Positions 8,819 to 19,033 of a stretch of 64,000 nucleotides of DNA are shown piece after piece. The notes beneath the pieces were generated by a model. That model did not search any database, was not told the origin of the DNA, and worked only from the letters and a program-made list of their open reading frames with translations. Each line of letters begins with the position of its first letter. Position 1 is the first letter of the stretch. The stretch comes from Candidatus Phosphoribacter hodrii (GTDB lineage: Bacteria; Actinomycetota; Actinomycetes; Actinomycetales; Dermatophilaceae). Where the stretch lies: NCBI GenBank assembly GCA_016707175.1, contig JADJIB010000002.1, forward strand, positions 496,001 through 560,000, written 5' to 3'. Position numbers and translations under genes: made by a program.

Positions 8819-11800
8819 TCACTGCGATTCGTAAAAGAGCGACTCGGTCACGGCACGCGCACGGCGGGACGCTCGCAGGTAGTCCTCCATCAGCCCGGCG
8901 CCCGTCCCCGGGGCGCGGCCGACGATCCGCCCCACCCCGTCGGCGTCGCGGATGTCGGTGGGAACGGCATCTCCGGGGCGCCCGCGCCACAACAGGTTTG
9001 CGTTGCGCAACCGGCTCGCGTTCTCGTATGCCGCCGCCAACGTCGCGCTGTCTTCCTCCCCGACCAGCCCGGCTGCGGTAGCGGCTCGCAGGCCCGCCAT
9101 CGTCCCGGGGGTTTGCAGGCTGGGGACCTCATGGGCATGGCGCAGTTGGAGGAGTTGGACGGTCCATTCGACGTCGGTGAGGCCGCCCCGGCCGAGCTTG
9201 AGATGGGTGCGTGGGTCGGCGCCGCGCGGCAGTCGTTCGGACTCCACCCGTGCCTTCATCGTGCGGATCTCGCGCACCTGCGTGGCGTCCAGCCCGGCCG
9301 CGGGATACCTCAGGGGGTCGATCAGCGCGGCGAAGGCCTCCCACAGGCCCCGATCCCCGGCGATCGGCCGGGCCCGCAGCAACGCCTGGAACTCCCAGGT
9401 GAGGGCCCACCGGTCGTAGTAGACGGCATACGAGGCGAGGCTGCGGGTCAGGGGCCCGTTCTTGCCCTCCGGACGCAGATCGGTGTCGAGGACGAGCGCA
9501 TCCGACCCGGTCGCCGCCACGAGCCGCACGAGTTCTTGGACGATGGCCAAACCCTGCCGATGGGCGGCTTCGTCGGACACCCCGGGCCGGGGCTGGTGGA
9601 TGACCATGACATCGGCGTCGGACGCGTAGCCCAACTCGCGCCCGCCGAGGCTTCCCATCCCGACGACGAGCACGTCCACGAGCAACCCGTCCTCGCCCCC
9701 ACCGACGACCCGGGTCGCGACCTCCAGGGCGGCCTCGACGGTCGCTCCGGCAAGGTCGGCGAGAGCAGCCCCGACCTGGTCCGCGGCGAATTGACCGGTG
9801 AGATCGCCGAAGACGATCCGCAGCAGTTCGTGCCGCCGCAATGCCCCGACCGCCGCCATCGCCTTGTCGGGGTTGTCTTTACGGGCAGCCGCGCTGCGCA
9901 ACGTGATCGCCAGGGACTCCTGACTGCGTGGCCGCAGCCCGTCGGGGTCGCCGAGGATCGACACCGACTCGGGAGCGCGGATGAGGAGGTCGGCGGCATA
10001 CCTGCTGCGTCCGAGGACGTGCGCGAGCCGCTCGGCGGCACTGCCTTCGTCGCGGAGCATCTTGAGGTACCAGTGGATTGAGCCGAGGTCGTCGCTCACC
10101 CGGCGGAAGGCGAGCAACCCGGCGTCGGGGTCGGCCTCATCGGCGAACCACGAGAGCATCACCGGCAGGAGGGTGCGCTGGATCGCCGCACGCCGCGAGA
10201 CCCCCGCGGTCAAGGTCTCCAGGTGGCGCATGGCGCCGGCGGGGTCGCGGAAGCCGAGGGCGGCGAGGCGCTCGCGAGCCTGCTGGGGCGACAGGCTCGT
10301 GTCGTCGCTGCTCAACCGCGCGGCGGCGGCCAGGAGCGGCCGGTAGAAGAGCCGTTCGTGGATGCGGCGCACCTCGCGTGCCTGCGACTGCCACATCGCG
10401 ACGACGGCCTCGGCTGGCTTGCTGGTCAGACCCAACGCGCGGCCGAGGACGCGCAACTCGTCGGGAGCGGTCGGCATGAGGTGGGTGCGGCGCAGCCGGT
10501 AGAGCTGGATCCGGTGTTCCAAGGTCCGCAGCAGCCGGTATGCCGCGTCGAGGGTCGCCGCGTCTTCGCGCCCGACGTAGCCCCCCGAGGCCAGGGCGTG
10601 CAGGGCCTGCAAAGTCGTCGCCGAACGCAGGCTCTCGTCGTGTCGACCGTGGACGAGTTGGAGCAGTTGCACCGAGAACTCGACGTCGCGCAGCCCGCCC
10701 GGGCCGAGCTTGAGTTGGCGGGCGGCCTCGGCGGCCGGCACATGCTGTTCGACCCGACGGCGCATCGCCTGGACGTCCTCGACGAAGTGCTCGCGCCCCG
10801 CGGCGCCCCAGATCATCGATCGCAGGGCGTCCTTGTAGGCGATGCCGACCTCACGGTCACCGGCCGAGACCCAGGCCTTGAGCAATGCCTGGAACTCCCA
10901 GGTCTTGGCCCAGCGCTCGTAGTAGGCCTTGTGGCTGGCGACGGTCCGCACGAGCGGGCCGGCCTTCCCCTCCGGGCGCAGGGCGGCATCGACCGGCCAC
11001 AGCGTGCCCTCGCCGGTCTGGGCCGCACAGGCCTTCATCGTCGCCGTCGCGAGCGCCGTCCCGACCTTGATCGCGCGTTCCTCATCGACCCCGTCGGCCG
11101 GCTCGACGACGAAGATGACGTCAACGTCCGGAGACGTAGTTGAGCTCCCCGCCGCCGGTCTTGCCCATCCCGATGATGGCTAGCCGGCAGTCCTCGTGAC
11201 CGGGCCCGAACTCCTCGCGGGCGATGTCGAGGGCGGCCTCCAGTGCGGCCTCGGCGAGTTGGGCGAGGGCCTCGGCGGCCGCTGGCAGGTGCGTCACCGG
11301 GTCGGGATCGGACAGATCCAAGGCCGCGATCCCCACGAGTTCACGGCGATAGGCCACCCGCAACGCGTCGTATGCCGTTGCGGCACCTCGCGCCTGCGGA
11401 GTCACGGCCGTCGTCAGCGCAGCCCGCAGGCCCGGCCCGGTCGGGGGGGTCGCGTCGGTCGCAGCGACCCAATGCTCCGGGTGGGCAGCGAGGTGATCCA
11501 CCAGTGCCCGCGACCCACCGAGGGTCAGCAGCAGCCGTCGGCGCCGGACGGAGTCGGTGCTGAGAACCTCAGCGAGAGCGCGTGGGTCGCTGGGGTGCGC
11601 GGGCGGCATACCGAGGACGGCCTCGACCAGCCGCACCAGCCCGAGCGCGGCGAGGTCAGGGTCGGCTGCTGAGGCCAGCCCTTCAGCGACGGAGGTGCGG
11701 ACCGCGCGGGTGCTTTCGATGAGCGCGTCGGTGTCGAGCGTCGCGCCGGCGCCCGGGTCACCCCCGGGAGCGAACAGGCGCAACAGGACGGCGTCACGCA

Positions 11801-11879
11801 GCAGCCCCGCCGACCGCTCGGGCTCGGCGAACCCGAGCCGAGCCATCAGGGCGACAGCGCTGGAGGACCGATCGACCAC
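8819..11879 (-). pseudogene. glnE: Glutamine synthetase adenylyltransferase/adenylyl-removase, frameshifted
   Basis: The coding length of about 1020 codons fits actinobacterial GlnE: two nucleotidyltransferase domains, each followed by an adenylyl-transferase helical domain. The C-terminal catalytic motif is intact (GMGSLGGRELGYASDADV). In the N-terminal domain the frame reads GMGKTGGGELNYVS and then hits a stop after two more codons. Deleting one base in the CCGG at 11129-11132 restores Ser-Asp-Val-Asp-Val-Ile-Phe and joins perfectly to the downstream frame. The break falls on the catalytic Asp-x-Asp. The rest looks under normal selection, so a sequencing error or very recent mutation is likely. 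It lies 24 bp downstream of glnA2, its family's substrate class. Confidence 0.9.
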
Positions 11880-11903
11880 GACGCGCTCCCCTTCTTGACG
11901 GTC

Positions 11904-13241
11904 CTAGAGCCGCGTGAGGTAGCGGTCCAACTCGAACTGGGTGATCTGCTGACGGTACTCCCGCCATTCGGCCCGCTTGTTGCGCAGGAAGAAGTCGAAG
12001 ACGTGCTCCCCCAGTGTCTCGGCGACCAACTCGCTGCGTTCCATGAGCTCCAGGGCGCGGCCGAGGGACGACGGCAACGGCTCGATCCCCATGGCCCGGC
12101 GCTCGGAGTCGGTGAGGCTCCACACGTCGTCCTCCGCCTCCGGAGGCAACTCGTAGCCCTCCTCGATGCCCTTGAGCCCGGCAGCGAGGAGCACCGCGAG
12201 CGCGAGGTAGGGGTTGCAGGCGGAGTCGAGCGAGCGGACCTCCACGCGAGTCGAGTTGCCCTTGTCGGGCTTGTACATCGGGACGCGCACGAGCGCGGAT
12301 CGGTTGTTGTGTCCCCAGGTGAGGTATGCCGGTGCCTCGCCGCCGCCCCACAACCGCTTGTAGGAGTTGACCCACTGGTTGGTGACGGCGGTGATCTCGG
12401 CGCCGTGGCGCAGCAGACCGGCGATGAATTGCCGCCCGGTCTTCGACAATTGGTAGGGAGCACCGGCCTCGTGGAAGGCGTTGGTGTCGCCCTCGAAGAG
12501 GCTCAGGTGGGTGTGCATGCCCGACCCGGGGTGCTCGCGGAACGGCTTGGGCATGAACGACGCCCGGACGCCCTGCTCGAGGGCGACCTCCTTGACGACG
12601 GTGCGGAAGGTCATGATGTTGTCGGCCGTCGAGAGGGCGTCGGCATAGCGCAGGTCGATCTCGTTCTGCCCGGGCGCGCCCTCGTGATGGCTGAACTCCA
12701 CCGAGATGCCCATGTTCTCCAGCAGCGTGATCGCGGCCCGGCGGAAGTCGTGGGCGGTGCCGTGTGGGACGTGGTCGAAGTAGCCGCCGTCGTCGACCGG
12801 CACGGGAGTGATCCGCTTGCCCTTCGGCGGGTGCAGCAGGAAGAACTCGATCTCGGGGTGGGTGTAGAAGGTGAACCCCAAGTTGGCGGCCCGGCTCAAG
12901 GCCCGGCGCAGGACGTGGCGCGGGTCGGCGAAACTGGGCTGCCCGTCAGGGGTGAGCAGGTCGCAGAACATTCGCGCGGTGCCCGGGTTCTCCCCGCGCC
13001 ACGGCAGCACCTGGAAGGTCGACGGGTCGGGCTTGACGAGCATGTCGGCCTCATAGACGCGGGCGAAGCCCTCGATGGCCGAGCCGTCGAAGCCGATCCC
13101 CTCGGCGAAGGCACCCTCAAGCTCGGCGGGCGCAACCGCCACCGACTTCAACGTCCCGACGACGTCGGTGAACCACAACCGGACGAACCGGATGTCGCGC
13201 TCTTCGATCGTGCGCAGGACGAACTCTTGCTGACGGTCCAT
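11904..13241 (-). CDS. glnA: Type I glutamine synthetase (GlnA2-like)
   Basis: A 445-residue glutamine synthetase that makes glutamine from glutamate, ammonia and ATP. It has the N-terminal beta-grasp, the signature FDGSAIEGFARVYEADM, the metal and glutamate ligands in THPEIEFFLL and NEIDLRY, the ATP loop KPFREHPGSGMH, and NRSALVRVP with RVEVRS near the C-terminus. I place the start at ATG 13241; an in-frame start at 13259 adds only six residues. The tyrosine region (EEGYELPPEAEDD) resembles the adenylylation loop, but whether it is modified is unclear. Its position next to glnE matches the GlnA2 locus of other actinobacteria; the principal glnA1 would be elsewhere. Confidence 0.93.
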   Translation of the reverse strand: MDRQQEFVLRTIEERDIRFVRLWFTDVVGTLKSVAVAPAELEGAFAEGIGFDGSAIEGFARVYEADMLVKPDPSTFQVLPWRGENPGTARMFCDLLTPDGQPSFADPRHVLRRALSRAANLGFTFYTHPEIEFFLLHPPKGKRITPVPVDDGGYFDHVPHGTAHDFRRAAITLLENMGISVEFSHHEGAPGQNEIDLRYADALSTADNIMTFRTVVKEVALEQGVRASFMPKPFREHPGSGMHTHLSLFEGDTNAFHEAGAPYQLSKTGRQFIAGLLRHGAEITAVTNQWVNSYKRLWGGGEAPAYLTWGHNNRSALVRVPMYKPDKGNSTRVEVRSLDSACNPYLALAVLLAAGLKGIEEGYELPPEAEDDVWSLTDSERRAMGIEPLPSSLGRALELMERSELVAETLGEHVFDFFLRNKRAEWREYRQQITQFELDRYLTRL

Positions 13242-13327
13242 GTGACGATCCTGCCGCACCGGTGTTACCGGCGCGTTTCAGGCCCCGACTTTGGTCAGTC
13301 CAGGGCCAGTACCGGATGAGCCCGGGA

Positions 13328-13543
13328 TCAGTCCTCGAGTTCCTCGTCGTCCCACGTCGTGGTGGCGCCAGATTCGTTCCACGCCTTGTCCTCGGCGTCC
13401 CACTTCTCGGTGCGCTCGTGGGCGCTCTCCAGGGCGCGGGCCGCTTCGTCGGCAGTGTCGTACGGGCCCAGCACGTCCTCGCCCGGACCGCGGTCATCGT
13501 CGTTCTCCACGACGCCCTTGGCCACGTTGTACCAGTACTGCAC
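13328..13543 (-). CDS. Small SPOR-like actinobacterial protein
   Basis: A 71-residue acidic protein beginning MQYWYNVAKGVVE, with GPYDTADEAARAL in the middle and a Trp/Asp/Glu-rich tail. Proteins of this type are commonly annotated as SPOR-domain or hypothetical and occur next to glnA in actinobacteria. The start is GTG at 13543 with GGGAGG six bases upstream; a GTATGCCG element fills the spacer between them. No signal peptide or membrane helix. Function unknown. Confidence 0.82.
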   Translation of the reverse strand: MQYWYNVAKGVVENDDDRGPGEDVLGPYDTADEAARALESAHERTEKWDAEDKAWNESGATTTWDDEELED

Positions 13544-13647
13544 GGCATACCTCCCGGTCTTGTGGGAACGACAGACACACCGTATGCCGTCCCCGCAACT
13601 TCGCGCGCGTGCCCCCTGTCTTCGCGCAGATGCATAGACTCCGCGGT

Positions 13648-14511
13648 ATGCCGGTGAGCTTCGCGAGCGTCGCGCCGCACCCAGTCGGCCCGCGCCGCAG
13701 CGTCCCTGTCGGCATCCCTAGGCCGGAGTACGTCGACAAGCCTGCCCCAGCGCGGTATCAGGGGTCCGAGGTCCACGACGCCGAGATGATCGAACGGATC
13801 CGGGTGGCCGGGCGAGTGGCTGCGCAGGCGATGGCGGCTGCCGCCGCGGCGATCGCGCCCGGCGTGACGACCGACGAACTCGACCGGATCGGGCACGAGT
13901 TCCTGCTGGATCACGGGGCCTATCCCTCGACGCTCGGCTACCGCGGATTCCCCAAGTCGTTGTGCACATCGGTTAACGAGGTCGTGTGTCACGGCATCCC
14001 CGATTCCCGGCGGCTGCAGGACGGCGACATCGTCAACATCGACATCACGGCATACCTCAACGGGGTCCACGGAGACACCGACGCGACCTACCCCGTGGGC
14101 GAGGTCGACGAGGAGTCGCGGCTGCTCATCGAGCGCACCCACGAGGCGATGATGCGCGGGATCAAGGCCGTGGCGCCGGGTCGACCGATCAACGTTATCG
14201 GCCGGGTGATCTCTTCCTACGCAAGGAGATTCGGCTACGGGGTCGTGCGCGACTTCACCGGCCACGGGATCGCCGAGGCCTTCCACAGCGGCCTGATCAT
14301 CCCCCACTACGACGCCGCGCCGTCCTACGCCACCGTCATGCAACCGGGCATGACGTTCACCATCGAACCGATGCTCAACCTCGGCACCCACGAGTGGGAC
14401 ATGTGGGACGACGGGTGGACCGTCGTCACGCGGGACCGGCGCCGTTCGGCGCAGTTCGAACACACCCTGGTGGTCACCGAGACGGGTAGTGAGATTCTCA
14501 CCCTCCCGTAG
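13648..14511 (+). CDS. map: Type I methionine aminopeptidase
   Basis: 287 residues. It removes the N-terminal methionine from nascent proteins after deformylation. The five metal ligands of the pita-bread fold are present: two Asp in VNIDITAYLNGVHGDTDATY, His in TGHGIAEAFH, Glu in FTIEPML and Glu in QFEHT. The CHGIPD loop gives the substrate-binding His. The extension before the catalytic domain (1-45) is typical of actinobacterial MapB-like enzymes. The ATG at 13648 is itself part of a GGTATGCCGG element; an in-frame ATG at 13630 is an alternative. It is divergent from the SPOR-like gene. Confidence 0.93.
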   Translation: MPVSFASVAPHPVGPRRSVPVGIPRPEYVDKPAPARYQGSEVHDAEMIERIRVAGRVAAQAMAAAAAAIAPGVTTDELDRIGHEFLLDHGAYPSTLGYRGFPKSLCTSVNEVVCHGIPDSRRLQDGDIVNIDITAYLNGVHGDTDATYPVGEVDEESRLLIERTHEAMMRGIKAVAPGRPINVIGRVISSYARRFGYGVVRDFTGHGIAEAFHSGLIIPHYDAAPSYATVMQPGMTFTIEPMLNLGTHEWDMWDDGWTVVTRDRRRSAQFEHTLVVTETGSEILTLP

Positions 14512-14545
14512 ACAAGCTCGCGCCCCCATAGGGAAGTATGTGCCC

Positions 14546-15298
14546 ATGACCTCGCGTGTGGCCCTCGGAATCGACATCGGCGGATCGGGCATCAAGGGAG
14601 CTCCGGTCGACCTCGACCGCGGGGTGTTGCTCGCAGACCGAGTGAAGATCGAGACTCCGGCGGAGTCCACGCCCCAAGCGGTCGCGGAGATCGTCCGCCA
14701 GATCGCTACGCATTTCATCGACACCCTCCCCGCTGACGCGCCGATCGGCGTCACCATCCCCGGGGTCGTGCAGCACGGCGTCGTGCGCACGGCTGCCAAC
14801 ATCGACAAGGCCTGGCTCGACTGCCCAGGCGAGGCGCTGTTCAGCGCCACGTTGGGTCGGCGTTGCCTGCTGGTCAACGACGCCGACGCCGCGGGTGTCG
14901 CCGAGTTGCGCCACGGCGCGGCCAAGGACGTCGAAGGTTTGGTGATCGTCACGACCCTCGGAACCGGCATCGGTATCGCCCTGCTGCACAACGGCGTGCT
15001 CATCCCCAACGCGGAACTCGGCCACCTTGAGCTCGACGGCCACGACGCCGAGACCCGCGCCGCAGCCAGCGCTCGCGAGCGTGAGGGGTTGTCCTGGAAC
15101 AAGTGGGCCGGGCGTCTGCAGCGCTACTACACCCACCTGGAGAACCTCCTCTGGCCGGACCTGTTCGTCGTCGGCGGCGGGGTCTCGCGCAAGTCGGAGA
15201 AGTTCCTTCCGTTGCTGTCGCTGCGCACGCCCATCGTCCCGGCCGAGTTGCAGAACGCCGCCGGCATCATCGGCGCTGCCGCTCTCGCCGCCGACTGA
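14546..15298 (+). CDS. ppgK: Polyphosphate glucokinase
   Basis: A 250-residue ROK-type sugar kinase that phosphorylates glucose with polyphosphate (and ATP). The N-terminal phosphate loop LGIDIGGSGIKGAPVDL is the signature of this class, followed by NDADAAGVAE with the catalytic Asp, TLGTGIGIAL, and the glucose-binding ELGHLELDG. It lacks the Cys-rich zinc motif of ROK repressors. ATG 14546 is preceded by GGGAAG. It lies 34 bp after map on the same strand. Its product, glucose-6-phosphate, is the substrate of the phosphoglucose isomerase encoded 0.8 kb downstream. Confidence 0.93.
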   Translation: MTSRVALGIDIGGSGIKGAPVDLDRGVLLADRVKIETPAESTPQAVAEIVRQIATHFIDTLPADAPIGVTIPGVVQHGVVRTAANIDKAWLDCPGEALFSATLGRRCLLVNDADAAGVAELRHGAAKDVEGLVIVTTLGTGIGIALLHNGVLIPNAELGHLELDGHDAETRAAASAREREGLSWNKWAGRLQRYYTHLENLLWPDLFVVGGGVSRKSEKFLPLLSLRTPIVPAELQNAAGIIGAAALAAD

Positions 15299-15317
15299 GG
15301 CCGCTACGGCGGAACTG

Positions 15318-15971
15318 TTAAGGGATGGAGACTGCGCCTCGCCCGGCGAGGTCGTGCAGGGTGAGGTCATCGCCGCCGTTGGTGGCGATATGGGTGAGAT
15401 AGAGGGCTCGTCCGGGCGGAGCGACTAACCCGTCGTGGATGGGGACCATCGAGCGCGGAGCGAGCCGGCGCACGAAGTCGATGGAGTCTCGGACGGCACA
15501 CCACGGGGCGTTGATCGGCACGGCCAACACGTCGATGTCTCCGGGCTCGCCGTCGTAGGCATCACCCGGGTGGAACAGGCTCGGCTCCCCCGCCGCGTCA
15601 AGGCGCACCCCGACGTTGGCGACGGTCGGGATCCATTGATGGTTGAACGCGTGCAGCGCCCCCACCGGGCGCACGCGGACGTCGCCGAGGTGCAGGTCAG
15701 CGCCCTGCGCGAGCACTCCGACGGCCAGCCCGGCCTCGACCAGCAACGCCGCACTCATCGGGTCGGCATGCACCGCGGCCCCGGGGTTGGCCCGGACCAG
15801 TGCCGGAAGCCTCTTCTGGTCGAGGTGGTCGGCGTGTTGGTGGGTGACGAGGATCGCATCCAGGTCGGTGAGGTCCTCGAAACCCGACGAGAAGCCGCCC
15901 GGGTCGATGAGGATGCGGCGATCGGCCAACTCGACGAAGAGGCACGAGTGCCCCAGGTGCGTGATGCGCAT
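15318..15971 (-). CDS. MBL-fold metal-dependent hydrolase
   Basis: A 217-residue metallo-beta-lactamase-fold protein of the UlaG/RomA-like group: MRITHLGHSCLFVEL at the start, the metal motif THQHADHLD near residue 57, and FHPGDAYDG near 135. The short start at 15971 fits the conserved N-terminus; a longer frame extends upstream without family similarity. The substrate is unknown. It is convergent with ppgK (20 bp apart) and divergent from pgi. Confidence 0.88.
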   Translation of the reverse strand: MRITHLGHSCLFVELADRRILIDPGGFSSGFEDLTDLDAILVTHQHADHLDQKRLPALVRANPGAAVHADPMSAALLVEAGLAVGVLAQGADLHLGDVRVRPVGALHAFNHQWIPTVANVGVRLDAAGEPSLFHPGDAYDGEPGDIDVLAVPINAPWCAVRDSIDFVRRLAPRSMVPIHDGLVAPPGRALYLTHIATNGGDDLTLHDLAGRGAVSIP

Positions 15972-16056
15972 GACGGAAACGCTAGCCGGACGCACGGCAT
16001 ACCTGGCCGCAATAGGGTTGGGGACTGAGGCGAACCCACCCCGGAAGGTGATCGAC

Positions 16057-17739
16057 ATGACTGCGCCGGTAGACCCGACGACGACCGCGGCCTGGAGCCG
16101 ACTGACCAGCGCGGCGACCACATTGGAGCCGGACCTTCGTGCCTGGTTTGCCACTGATCCCACACGGGCGCAACGGTTTTCGTTCGAGTGCGCCGACCTG
16201 CACGTCGACCTGTCGAAGAACCTCCTGACCGACGACATCCTCGCTGCCCTCGTCGAGCTCGGCCGCGAGGTCGGGCTCGAGGAGCGTCGCGGCGCGATGC
16301 TCGCCGGAGAGCGGATCAACGTCACGGAAGGCCGGTCGGTGCTTCACACCGCGCTGCGTCGCCCGGCGGACGCGGCACCGGGCCTGGTGCTCGACGGGCA
16401 GGACGTCGACCACGACGTCCACGAGGTGCTCGCCAAGGTCTATGCCTTCGCCGACCGGGTGCGCTCGGGCGACTGGCGCGGCGTGACCGGCAAACGGATC
16501 GAGACGATCGTCAACGTCGGGATCGGCGGCTCGGACCTCGGGCCGGTCATGATCTACGAGGCGCTGGCGCCCTATGTCCAAGCCGGGCTCACCTGCCGGT
16601 TCATCTCCAACATCGACCCGACCGATGCGGCCCAGAAGACGGCCGGTCTGGACCCCGAGACGACGCTCGTCATCGTCGCCAGCAAGACCTTCACCACCCT
16701 CGAAACGATCACCAACGCCCGCCTCGTGCGCACCTGGTTGCTCGACTCACTGGCAGCGTCTGGCGCGATCGACGGGTCGGACGCCTCGCAGGCCGACGCC
16801 GTCGCCAAGCACTTCGTGGCGGTGTCGACCGCCCTGGACAAGGTCGCTGCCTTCGGGATTGACCCGGCCAACGCGTTCGGCTTCTGGGACTGGGTCGGCG
16901 GTCGTTACTCCGTCGACTCCGCGATCGGCACGGCTGTCGCGGTGGCTATCGGGCCGGAGCGGTTCGCCGAGTTGCTCGCCGGCTTCCATGCGGTCGACGA
17001 GCACTTCCGCACCACTGCGCTGGAGCGCAACGTGCCGGCCCTCATGGGCCTGCTCAACGTCTGGTACGTCAACCACCTCGACGCCCGCAGCCACGCGGTG
17101 CTCCCCTACGCCCAGCAACTGCACCGGTTCGCGGCATACCTGCAGCAGTTGACGATGGAGTCCAACGGGAAGTCGGTCCGTTGGGACGGCACCCCGGTGA
17201 CCACCGCCACCGGAGAAGTCTTCTGGGGCGAGCCCGGCACCAACGGGCAGCACGCGTTCTACCAACTGCTGCACCAGGGCACCCAGCTCATCCCGGCGGA
17301 CTTCATCGCCGTGGCCACACCGGCATACCCCTTGACGGACGGTGCCGCCGACGTGCACGAGCTGTTCCTCGCGAACTTCTTCGCGCAGACCGCGGCGCTG
17401 GCCTTCGGCAAGACCGCCGACGAGGTGCGCGCGGAGGGGACGGCCGAGGCGATCGTGCCCGCGCGGGTCTTCTCGGGCAACCGCCCGACGACCTCGATCA
17501 TGGCGCCTGCGTTGACCCCGTCGGTGGTCGGTCAGCTCGTCGCGCTCTATGAGCACATCACCTTCACACAGGGGATCGTCTGGGGCATCGACTCCTTCGA
17601 CCAGTGGGGTGTCGAGCTCGGCAAGCAACTGGCCAAGAAGATCGAGCCTGCGGTGGCCGGCGACGAGGTCGCGCTCGGCGACCAGGACGCCTCCACCCAA
17701 TCGCTCATCCGCTACTACCTGGCTCACCGGGAGCGCTGA
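16057..17739 (+). CDS. pgi: Glucose-6-phosphate isomerase
   Basis: A 560-residue phosphoglucose isomerase interconverting glucose-6-phosphate and fructose-6-phosphate in glycolysis and gluconeogenesis. The two SIS domains are visible; signatures include GIGGSDLGPVMIYEA near 160, SKTFTTLET, the catalytic region MESNGKSV with WGEPGTNGQHAF, and the C-terminal GVELGKQLAKKIEP. ATG 16057 is favoured, with GGAAG about 10 bases upstream; a GTG at 16049 is in frame. It is followed by a strong hairpin. Confidence 0.95.
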   Translation: MTAPVDPTTTAAWSRLTSAATTLEPDLRAWFATDPTRAQRFSFECADLHVDLSKNLLTDDILAALVELGREVGLEERRGAMLAGERINVTEGRSVLHTALRRPADAAPGLVLDGQDVDHDVHEVLAKVYAFADRVRSGDWRGVTGKRIETIVNVGIGGSDLGPVMIYEALAPYVQAGLTCRFISNIDPTDAAQKTAGLDPETTLVIVASKTFTTLETITNARLVRTWLLDSLAASGAIDGSDASQADAVAKHFVAVSTALDKVAAFGIDPANAFGFWDWVGGRYSVDSAIGTAVAVAIGPERFAELLAGFHAVDEHFRTTALERNVPALMGLLNVWYVNHLDARSHAVLPYAQQLHRFAAYLQQLTMESNGKSVRWDGTPVTTATGEVFWGEPGTNGQHAFYQLLHQGTQLIPADFIAVATPAYPLTDGAADVHELFLANFFAQTAALAFGKTADEVRAEGTAEAIVPARVFSGNRPTTSIMAPALTPSVVGQLVALYEHITFTQGIVWGIDSFDQWGVELGKQLAKKIEPAVAGDEVALGDQDASTQSLIRYYLAHRER

Positions 17740-17748
17740 ACGATCGAT

Positions 17749-17795
17749 CAGCCCGGCAGCGGAGTCAGCCCTCGGACGGCTCCGGTGCCGGGCTG
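17749..17795. terminator. Bidirectional terminator between pgi and hydrolase
   Basis: Stem 17749-17764 pairs with 17780-17795, 15 of 16 pairs, loop 15 bases. It overlaps the stop codon of the convergent hydrolase gene, so both transcripts could end here. Confidence 0.7.
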
Positions 17796-19033
17796 TGTCG
17801 TGCGGCGAAGGCGAGCCACTCGCTGAGGTGGACATAGACCGCAGGGTGGTTGAGCAGGTCGAGGTGGCGGGCGCCGCCCACAACACGGATGTCCCTCGGG
17901 TCGACCTCGCCCCGGCTAGCCGCGACCTGCGCGTCGGCGGGACGAACCAACAGGTCGCCCACCCAACCCGCCACGAGCCCATCGCGTTTCGACGGCACCG
18001 TGCCGATAACGACGCAGTGGCGTATGCCGCCCGCCAGCGGCACCGTTCGCGCCGGCGCGGTGAGCGCGCCGGAGTCGACGTCGTGCCAGTCGTCGGCGAG
18101 CAGGTTCCCGTGCCCGAGGTCACCCATCCCCGCCGGGCGGGACGAGATCACCTCGGCCAGCCATCGGGTCTCCGGGAGTCTGGCAAGGACTGGGGTGAGC
18201 CGGGCGACGCCACGGACGATGGCGGCCCCCTGGTGCGGAGTTCCGATGGTGACCGTGACCCGGACCAGACTCGGCCACTGGCGGTCGGACGAGGCCTGGG
18301 CGAGGGCGCTGTGCAGGACCAACCCGCCCATCGAGTGGCCGACGAGGACCAGCCCGCACACGGGGACCGGCCATCCCGCGACGAGCGCGTCGAGCAGGTC
18401 ATCGAGGTGCTGGCCGTTGTTCGACACCCGCAGCCCGGTGTTGTAGCGCACCCGCACCGGCGTCCACGCGCCCTCGGCCCGCAGTCGACGCGAGTAGCTC
18501 TCGCCCGGATGCCCCCAGTTGCGTTCGGAGCGGATGTCCCACCAGTCGTCGGTCTCGACGAGCCCGTGGATGAAGACCACAACGAGCCCGGTCGCGTGCG
18601 GGTATGCCGCGTGTAGACCTCCGCGCGAGAGGGGCACGTCGCGCCCCTCGGCTCGCAGGGCCATCGGCAGGCTGAGCGGCGAGTGTCGTTGCTGAAGTCG
18701 GTCGCCGTAGAGGCCGTTGAGCACGGACACCGCCTGATAGGCGCCGGGCTCCTCGACGACCGGCCGACCGTCGGCGAAACGTGCCCCGACCCGGGCCACA
18801 CCATGTCCGATGGCGCCCAGACCGCGTCCCACGGCCTGCCCGGCCCGGGTGGTCGCCTGGCGATGCGCGGTGCGGACCCGCTCGATCCGGTCGCGGTGGG
18901 CCGGCCCGGCGATGCGCGCCGCGCGCCGTAGCCACGATCGAGGATCGCCGCGGACAGTTGGCCGCTGCGTCTCGCGGTGCCGAGGAGGGCCTCCCCCCAC
19001 CCGACCGACCTCTGCAGCCTCCGACGCCTTCAT
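17765..19033 (-). CDS. Alpha/beta hydrolase (lipase/PGAP1-like)
   Basis: 422 residues. After a basic N-terminal region of about 130 residues comes an alpha/beta hydrolase core: oxyanion strand VVVFIHGLVETDDWW, nucleophile elbow LVGHSMGGLV with the catalytic Ser, and a C-terminal RHLDLLNHPAVYVHL segment that supplies His. It resembles lipases/esterases with PGAP1-like folds acting on lipid or ester substrates. No signal peptide is evident. The start codon overlaps a TTACTC-AA-GAGTAA palindrome, which may be an operator. Substrate unknown. Confidence 0.85.
   Translation of the reverse strand: MKASEAAEVGRVGGGPPRHRETQRPTVRGDPRSWLRRAARIAGPAHRDRIERVRTAHRQATTRAGQAVGRGLGAIGHGVARVGARFADGRPVVEEPGAYQAVSVLNGLYGDRLQQRHSPLSLPMALRAEGRDVPLSRGGLHAAYPHATGLVVVFIHGLVETDDWWDIRSERNWGHPGESYSRRLRAEGAWTPVRVRYNTGLRVSNNGQHLDDLLDALVAGWPVPVCGLVLVGHSMGGLVLHSALAQASSDRQWPSLVRVTVTIGTPHQGAAIVRGVARLTPVLARLPETRWLAEVISSRPAGMGDLGHGNLLADDWHDVDSGALTAPARTVPLAGGIRHCVVIGTVPSKRDGLVAGWVGDLLVRPADAQVAASRGEVDPRDIRVVGGARHLDLLNHPAVYVHLSEWLAFAARHSPAPEPSEG

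Noticed and set aside
13117..15102. Long minus-strand frame opposite map and ppgK
   Set aside because: The opposite strand has two complete enzymes; this frame has no recognisable motifs.
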